Source of the DNA: Serendipita indica DSM 11827
Lineage: Eukaryota > Basidiomycota > Agaricomycetes > Sebacinales > Serendipitaceae
Reading direction: 5' to 3'
Assembly: GCA_910890315.1 (NCBI GenBank)
Contig: CAJVGD010000006.1
Coordinates: forward strand, 806,001-870,000
Length of the DNA: 64,000 nt
How positions within the stretch are numbered: the first letter of the stretch is position 1; each line of letters opens with the position of its first letter. The position numbers and the translations under genes are program-made. A model generated the notes under the pieces. That model was not told the origin of the DNA, searched no databases, and saw only the letters and a program-made list of their open reading frames with translations. Positions 58,279 through 64,000 of the stretch are shown one piece after another.

Positions 58279-59879
58279 ATGGGCGGGTGCTCCTCAGTCC
58301 CAGACAAGGCCCAGCGCGAGCGGTCAGAGGCCATAGACCGTCAGATTGAAGAAGACTCTAGACAGTTCAAGAAGGAGTGCAAAATTCTCCTCCTCGGTGC
58401 GTCCTCGAGCCCGCCTAGCGCTAGTCGCCATCGTACCCCCCAAGGCGACCAACGCCGTTGCCACTGGCCCCGAAAAACCAGAATAGCTGACACTACAATC
58501 CTTCTCCGCAGGCTCCGGTGAATCCGGTAAATCGACGATTGTCAAACAGATGAAGATTATCCACCAGAATGGGTACACGCACAACGAGCTACTGTCCTTT
58601 CGACCCACCATATTCCGCAATCTCGTAGACTCTGCGCAGGACATTGTCCTCGCCATGCGCAAACTCGGCGTAGACCCCGCGCTGCCAGAGAATCGCCAAA
58701 ATGCCGAGAAGATTATGGACTACCGAGTCGATGCCCTCCTTGGCCTTGCCCAACCGGCTGTAGGAGCTTTGCTAGGTTCAGCCATGCATGCTGCGAGGAA
58801 CGGTCGCGACCGCGACGACGAAGACCCGTACGACCGACCGTCGAGGAACATGATCATCTACCCTCCTCGCGACCCAAAAGCGAGCGCGGAAGCAAGCAAA
58901 AAGATTACATTGGACGCAGAGATTGCACAGGCGATTCATGCCCTATGGGCAGACCCCATTATTTCCGATCTAATGGACCACTCGAGCGATTTCTACCTCA
59001 TGGACTCTGCCCCTTAGTACGTCAAATCCCTTTCCACGAGGCCATTGTCTGACATCCTAGTAGCTTCTTCAGCGAAGTTCTTCGGATAGGCGCGCCAGAC
59101 TACGTGCCGAACGAAGCAGACGTCTTGCGGGCACGTGCAAAGAGTTCTGGTATCGCTGAGACAAGGTACGCGGACAATTTCCGGGGCTTGCCGCTTTCTT
59201 TGTTCTCAACGCTCGGCCTCCATACTACAGATTTAACATGGGTCAACTTTCAATACACATGTTTGATGTGGGAGGTGAGTCTACACCTTGTTTTTGCATT
59301 CTCCTGTGCTTATCTTCCCCTCCAGGTCAGCGGTCCGAGCGCAAGAAATGGATACACTGCTTCGAGGCAGTCACGTCCATCATCTTTTGTGTCGCCCTGA
59401 GCGAGTACGATCAAATGCTTCTCGAGGCATCGGGTCAAGTGAGTCGTGGTGGCGTGGCTACTGGGCGTCTATTAACATTGTTGGCTAGAACCGAATGCTC
59501 GAGTCTCTCGTCCTTTTCGAGTCTGTCATTAATTCACGGTGGTTCGCTCGAACATCTATCATCCTCTTCTTGAACAAGATCGACGTGTTCAAAGCAAAGC
59601 TTCCCCGTGTTCCGCTGGAAAAGTACTTCTCAGACTATGCGGGCGGCTCCGACGTGAACAAGGCTGCAAAATACATTCTATGGCGGTTCATGCAAGTTAA
59701 CCGCGCTCGACTGAGCATTTATCCGCAGTATGTCTCACACGTCTCGGGTTTAAAGGCCGAGTTACTGACACCCGGGCAGTCTAACCCAAGCCACGGATAC
59801 TGGAAACGTCCGACTCGTGTTTGCCGCGGTCAAGGAGACTATCTTACAAAACGCTTTACGCGACTCCGGCATTCTCTGA
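58279..59879 (+). CDS. heterotrimeric G-protein alpha subunit
   Basis: Seven exons (58279-58396, 58512-59016, 59061-59165, 59231-59274, 59326-59438, 59489-59727, 59780-59879) join in frame to 407 residues. MGGCSSV gives the Gly2 myristoylation and Cys4 palmitoylation sites. G motifs are [25 protein letters not shown] with the catalytic Arg, [26 protein letters not shown] and [10 protein letters not shown]. The usual size is 350-360. The surplus is an insertion of about 50 polar residues ([14 protein letters not shown] region) in the helical domain, and the switch I Thr pair is Ser-Ser. The end is RDSGIL, without the Cys at -4 used by pertussis toxin. It couples receptors to effectors such as adenylate cyclase or a MAPK route. 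Which of the several basidiomycete G-alpha groups it belongs to needs a tree. Confidence 0.93.
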
Positions 59880-60483
59880 TTTTGGACGGTGCCTGTGTAC
59901 CCCAAGTTTTTTTCGCGCTCCGTCACCCTCACATTCTCTCGCCTCGGCTCTTCTCGTCGTCCAAAAAATTGGACATACACCTGTATTCGAAATCAGTACA
60001 GCCAAGCTCTCTCCAAAGAGCCAAACGTCTTGTTACGGCTATGGTCCTTTTGCTCTTCTACCACCAATTTCTCTCTGCAACACTCACAATATCCCTCTCC
60101 TCGTCGCATCCTTCTCGCTCCTTTTATCTGCCGCGCTGGCTGCTGTATGACTACGTATCTCTCGGGTCCCCATCTCTCTTTTCTAGCTCTGCCACCCCAG
60201 ACTCTCGGGTTTCTTGTGTTCGTACCCTTTTCTCCTTACCGTACCTTCACTCCTCTCGTCTACATTCGAATGCTTTCCCCTGCTCCGCCATTCCTCACTC
60301 GCTCTGTCAACAGAACCGATTTCCATTCCTTTTTATCTATCACCCTCCCCGAGGATCCTCAGGCATAGCGTCAATTCTGTTCATTAGGTTGCAATTCAAA
60401 GCATGACACGGTTTCACAGCTGGTATCGAATACAAATATGGTTCAAGAAAGTGTGCTGGCGATAAGACCCGGTGGGAGCGGGC
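59880..60483. other. 3' flank of G-alpha, pyrimidine-rich
   Basis: The region between the ends of the G-alpha gene (plus) and the following minus-strand gene is rich in C and T (for example 60120-60260). A frame continues across it from the G-alpha region but only by read-through of a shifted frame. No gene is supported. Confidence 0.5.
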
Positions 60484-62028
60484 TCAACTTGAGAGAATGT
60501 CCATGGCTCTTCGCTTCAATATTTCTTCTAGGCGTTCAATTGTCTTTTGTCGTTGTCTCATGAGCTCCCCCAGCACGCGCACCTCGTCTCGTTTGAATTC
60601 AATGCTCTTGCGGAGGTATGAAGCATACTCTCTGTCCAGTATCGTATCCGCAAGCGTTTTTCTCGCGGTAAGGACCTCGGTAAGGTTGAATCGTTGGTCC
60701 TCAAAGGAAGGTTGCTGCTCGTCTGAAAGCGACTCGTAACTCGTTGCATCCGTACGAGCGGCAATCGGAGTCGAGGACGAGATGGGGGATTTGTGCATTT
60801 CATTGTCTTCCAGAAGGAGCTGTGAAAGGTCAGGGATATGCGATGTCAGTGGAAACCTCTCAGCGAGCTCGTTTAGCATATGCTGCCATCTTCTGATCAT
60901 TGCCGGGCTCTTCGAAGCGTGTTTGAGAGCAGCGTTGTAGGCATGGATGTTAGAAATATCCGCCAAAGAGTTGGCGATGGACAGGTCGAGCCCTTTCGTG
61001 GGAGAGTTGAAATGGGCCAATTGCGAAAAGCGAACGTGGTACCCTGGCGCATCCTGGGGTTGCATTTTCAGTGGCGATGACCATTCGTCGGCGAATGAAT
61101 TCTGTGAATCGATTGGGGTGGCAAGACTTGGAGTTCTAGGGGTTATTGGACTCAAAATAGCTATAAAACACGTGAGTAGAAACCTTGGCCAATTTAGATA
61201 GGTCTTCTGACCTTCATAAAGGTTAGAAGTCGCCTGTGGAGAGACCGTAGGCTCGAGTTCAAAATCAAATGGTGGGAAGAATGGAGGCTGCAGATTTCTA
61301 GTAGTGAGCGAGGAATTTGTCTCATTGTCTTTACTAATGGTGAACTTTGGCCCGTGTTCGACAGTTCGCCCCACTTGCGCGGATATCGATCGTCGATGTG
61401 GGACGGATGGCTCAGAGCTCGAGGTGCATGGGTCTGACACGGCTCGGTGACGAAAATCCACACGTCTTTTCATCCATGGCGTGTGTCCTGGTCGCCCAAC
61501 TTGATAGTGCGGCAGAGGTGTCGTCTTTTGGGCTTTGTCAGTAGGGTCGAAGGCGGAGGGGATATCATCCTGAAGCAACTTTGGCGGTGTTTTGGGGTAC
61601 ATATGAAGGCGCTTGAGCTGGTCAGACTTCGTCGCATTGGTGAAAGATGCAAGCCATTCCGCGAGTTGGGAATCAGCTGTGGTGTCTTCATAAGATTCGT
61701 CGTTCGAATCGTCATCTGAAGACACTTCAAGGAGTTTTGCGAGCGTATCGTGATCTGGTCTCGCAGGCGTTGGTGGAATACGGCGTGGCGGATTATTTTT
61801 GGGGACTACAGGCTCCATGGCCACATCCTCTGCTTCCTCTTCCACATAATACTCGTCAATTGTGCTGTCCGGATAGTGCAGGATACGTGCTTGGATATCG
61901 TCCTCATCAAACCGTGCGCGTAGTTGCTGCAGAAGCTCAGCGACAGAGACTTCGTTCTCGTCTTGTATTGTGACAATTTGGCGCATCTCTGCTCGTGTGC
62001 GAGATGGAATTGGCGTAAAATGCGCCAT
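60484..62028 (-). CDS. unrecognised protein with disordered body and C-terminal coiled coil
   Basis: I do not recognise this gene. The frame is open upstream of ATG 62026-62028 but without ATG until then. The N-terminus is helical (VSVAELLQQLRARFDEDDIQ), followed by acidic and Ser/Pro-rich parts (EVSSDDDSNDESYEDTT), a helical piece (SQLAEWLASFTN), and a conserved-looking segment DISNIHAYNAALKHASKSPA. The last 45 residues form a likely coiled coil (EFKRDEVRVLGELMRQRQK, then TIERLEEILKRR). A 60-nt in-frame stretch near 61143-61202, with gtcaga at its 5' and tatag at its 3' end, might be an intron. The gene is divergent from PUS3 with 165 bp between starts. It may be a cytoskeletal or nuclear scaffold; this is only a guess from composition. 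Confidence 0.62.
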   Translation of the reverse strand: MAHFTPIPSRTRAEMRQIVTIQDENEVSVAELLQQLRARFDEDDIQARILHYPDSTIDEYYVEEEAEDVAMEPVVPKNNPPRRIPPTPARPDHDTLAKLLEVSSDDDSNDESYEDTTADSQLAEWLASFTNATKSDQLKRLHMYPKTPPKLLQDDIPSAFDPTDKAQKTTPLPHYQVGRPGHTPWMKRRVDFRHRAVSDPCTSSSEPSVPHRRSISAQVGRTVEHGPKFTISKDNETNSSLTTRNLQPPFFPPFDFELEPTVSPQATSNLYEGQKTYLNWPRFLLTCFIAILSPITPRTPSLATPIDSQNSFADEWSSPLKMQPQDAPGYHVRFSQLAHFNSPTKGLDLSIANSLADISNIHAYNAALKHASKSPAMIRRWQHMLNELAERFPLTSHIPDLSQLLLEDNEMHKSPISSSTPIAARTDATSYESLSDEQQPSFEDQRFNLTEVLTARKTLADTILDREYASYLRKSIEFKRDEVRVLGELMRQRQKTIERLEEILKRRAMDILSS

Positions 62029-62193
62029 GGCCCAGGTTTGACCGAGTCCAGGGAAGTTTGACCACCTTGTCTTTTGGAGCCAGCCATAAGCTTTGTTGAT
62101 TGACCAGTGTATGCGTCTTTTCAGACCAATATCTGGTCTCACAAACTCAATGCTATCAGGGGATATCGGACTGTAATCTTACCTCCACACACA
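62029..62193. promoter_or_regulatory. bidirectional promoter of the coiled-coil gene and PUS3
   Basis: Only 165 bp lie between the two divergent start codons. No specific element could be named. Both genes may also share a longer 5' frame, since the minus-strand frame is open through the region. Confidence 0.5.
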
Positions 62194-63612
62194 ATGGCAG
62201 ACTACGAAGCTTGGACACGAGAACAGCTCGTTGAGCGCATTCTTCAGCTCGAATCGAAGAAAAAGCCGACAGCACAAACCGAAAACGGTCCAACATCTCA
62301 TCCTAACAACCCAAGGCTCTTCAATTTTCAAGCATACGCCCAGCGCAAGATCGCTTTGAAATTTTGCTACCATGGCTGGGATTACAATGGGCTCGCATAT
62401 CAAGTAACTCCAACCCCACTTCCTACCGTAGAAGGCGTCCTCTTCGATGCACTTTGCAAGGCGCGATTGATCGACAGAGAGGCAGGATTCGAAGGATGCG
62501 ACTGGTCACGATGTGGGAGGACTGACCGAGGCGTTAGTTCGGCAGGACAAGTCGTCGCTCTTCGTATGCGATGCTCTCTGCGACCAGTGGAGACAGTTCA
62601 ACCCTTCGAAGAGGCAGAAGTCACCCCGCCAACCCAGCCGTCCACAAAATCCGAGCCTCCTGAGCTAGAGGTAAAGTACATTCAAGTACTGAATCGTATT
62701 CTTCCTCCGAGCATACGAGTACTCGCCTGGGCGCCAGTGGACGACACCTTTTCCGCAAGATTCAACTGCCGGTATCGACATTACAAGTACTTTTTCCAGC
62801 CGTTAAATCCTCCAGCATCCCCACTAAACATTGATAAGATGCGAAACGCCGCGTCTCTACTTGTGGGCGAGCACGACTTTCGAAACTTCTGCAAGTTGGA
62901 CGGCAGCAAGCAGATTGAACGATACGACCGTAGAGTCGTATCAGCAACCATTTCCCGACTCACATCACCGACAATTCAGGGTGAGAAACCGATGTACGTC
63001 TTCGACTTGGTTGGGTCAGCCTTCCTCTGGCACCAAGTCCGGCATATCATGGGGGTTCTCTTCCTGGTTGGTCAAGGACTCGAAGATGCGAGCATCGTCA
63101 ATGCACTCCTCAACACAGACTCGTCGCGCCCATCATTCGACCCTTCACTCCCTTTATTAGAGTGCAGACCCCTGTACGATATGGCGGAGGGTTTGCCTCT
63201 AGTGCTCTGGGAGTGTGGCTTTGATCAGAAGGATATAAGATGGAGAACAGATGAGTGGGATGGAGACGGGGAGGTACCAGCGTTGACTGGAACGTCTTCC
63301 GTTCACTTGCTCGAGACTATGGAGTCGAGCACCGAGGCCACCGACATCAAAGGGATGATGTTGAAGCATTTTCAGCAAGTTGCCTCTCAATATCATCGTC
63401 ATCCAGACGTTGGAGCAGATAGTGTTGTACGCATACAGGCCGGGGGTGGAAGGATTCGGCATGTGACTCAATACCTGCCGCTCCTGAAGCGCAAGCGTGG
63501 CCCGACTCCAGCCGATGTCAACGAAAACTGGAGGAAAGGACATGCGCATATCTTGGCGCGTCGCGGAGTCAGAATCCATGGGGACGACGAACAGCAGGGC
63601 GAGTCTGAATAG
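62194..63612 (+). CDS. DEG1: tRNA pseudouridine synthase PUS3/DEG1
   Basis: The gene is one exon of 472 residues from ATG 62194 (MADYEAWTREQLVERILQLE, a short coiled coil also seen in yeast Deg1). The TruA-like catalytic domain begins KIALKFCYHGWDYNGLAYQ. It holds the key Asp in CGRTDRGVSSAGQVVAL and goes on with VLNRILPPSIRVLAWAPVDD, FNCRYRHYKYFF, EHDFRNFCKLD and the end motif GSAFLWHQVRHIMGVLF. Deg1/PUS3 makes pseudouridine at positions 38 and 39 in the anticodon stem-loop of many tRNAs. The motif order, HDFRNFCK and the length separate it from PUS1. A C-terminal extension of about 120 residues ends with a conserved-looking RKGHAHILARRG. This call is firm. Confidence 0.94.
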   Translation: MADYEAWTREQLVERILQLESKKKPTAQTENGPTSHPNNPRLFNFQAYAQRKIALKFCYHGWDYNGLAYQVTPTPLPTVEGVLFDALCKARLIDREAGFEGCDWSRCGRTDRGVSSAGQVVALRMRCSLRPVETVQPFEEAEVTPPTQPSTKSEPPELEVKYIQVLNRILPPSIRVLAWAPVDDTFSARFNCRYRHYKYFFQPLNPPASPLNIDKMRNAASLLVGEHDFRNFCKLDGSKQIERYDRRVVSATISRLTSPTIQGEKPMYVFDLVGSAFLWHQVRHIMGVLFLVGQGLEDASIVNALLNTDSSRPSFDPSLPLLECRPLYDMAEGLPLVLWECGFDQKDIRWRTDEWDGDGEVPALTGTSSVHLLETMESSTEATDIKGMMLKHFQQVASQYHRHPDVGADSVVRIQAGGGRIRHVTQYLPLLKRKRGPTPADVNENWRKGHAHILARRGVRIHGDDEQQGESE

Positions 63613-63766
63613 TATGTCTTATGATTCTCGCATGCGGACAAAAAGCTGATTAGAACAGGAGTATTATTGCCTATCTATAACCGGGATACAATACAGCTTA
63701 TCATCTAACGATACAAGTTGGATATAGATAACTCTGGTGCAAGAGTCGGAGCTGCGGGAATTGCGA

Positions 63767-64000
63767 TTAGACTCGGTAGACATCTCTGTCGTGCGGCTTC
63801 ATTCCGAAAAGGCGACGCAAGTCAAACTACAAATTGTCAGGGTAAGAGTGGTTGAATCACAATGTACTCACATGTCCAACATCTGAGTGCGAATGGCGTC
63901 TGCGACTTGGATTCCCGTAGGTGACATGCTCACTGTCGCGTCCACGGTGCTCGTGGTGATGGCGGTCATGGTAGTGTCTGTCATGATGGTGATGTCGGTC
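63767..64000 (-). CDS. His-rich protein, C-terminal part (cut by window edge)
   Basis: On the minus strand an open frame enters from the right edge and is very rich in His, Asp and Arg (RHHHHDRHYHDRHHHEHRG). A GT-AG intron (about 63829-63871, gtgagt to gtag) then joins GH to FDLRRLFGMKPHDRDVYRV and a stop at 63767-63769. The short final exon has a good coding look. The His-rich run could bind metal ions, but the protein is not recognised and its main part is outside the window. Confidence 0.6.

Noticed and set aside
59495-60406. A 303-residue frame covering the end of G-alpha and its flank
   Set aside because: The frame runs through the intron at 59728-59779 and then in a wrong frame; the real last exon ends at 59879.

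Overview
The window looks like nuclear DNA of a filamentous basidiomycete (Agaricomycetes). Genes are compact and carry many short GT-AG introns of about 45-60 bases. The gene set includes a DUF6534 membrane protein, an O-fucosyltransferase-like protein, complex I and mitoribosomal genes, a G-alpha subunit and a copia retrotransposon. The protein style recalls Rhizoctonia/Ceratobasidium, but that is an impression from memory, not a database result. Exon joins were worked out by hand from splice sites and reading frame. For RLI1, NDUFA12, uS14m, PMC1, ARL1, G-alpha and the first WrbA copy the summed exons are exact multiples of three.

The left part (1-31.6 kb) is mostly core genome. In order it holds: the N-terminus of a C2H2 zinc-finger protein running off the left edge; a DUF6534 membrane protein; an O-fucosyltransferase-like enzyme; RLI1/ABCE1; an intron-bearing tRNA-Ser(CGA); a cysteine-rich secreted protein; complex I subunit NDUFA12; a TPR relic; a secreted six-hairpin (GH88/105-like) glycosidase; an unknown disordered protein; a divergent pair of mitoribosomal genes (uS14m and bL19m); an Fpk1/NRC-2 type AGC kinase; a P2B (PMC1-type) Ca2+-ATPase; and a seven-pass membrane protein.

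The middle part (32.1-54.3 kb) is an accessory locus. Two tandem WrbA-type flavodoxin quinone reductases (minus strand) sit beside a plus-strand array of five DHA-type MFS transporter copies (A-E). A and B are near identical and look like the product of a recent unequal crossover that put the promoter of C in front of the body of A. A young copia element with identical 94-bp LTRs and a TTAAG target duplication sits in that promoter copy. Copy E is broken by an internal inversion of about 1 kb. All functional MFS copies start with an acidic dileucine-like ERDPLL or ERDPLP leader, so vacuolar sorting is possible.

The right part (54.3-64 kb) returns to core genes: a small single-pass membrane protein, ARL1, an SV2-like MFS transporter with two apparent GC-AG introns, a G-alpha subunit with a long insertion, an unknown disordered/coiled-coil protein, the tRNA pseudouridine synthase PUS3/DEG1, and the C-terminus of a His-rich protein cut by the right edge. 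The kinase, Ca2+-ATPase, G-alpha, ARL1 and seven-pass protein are signalling or trafficking genes, but nothing in the layout shows that they form one system. The most unusual biology is the structure and rapid change of the WrbA/MFS array.
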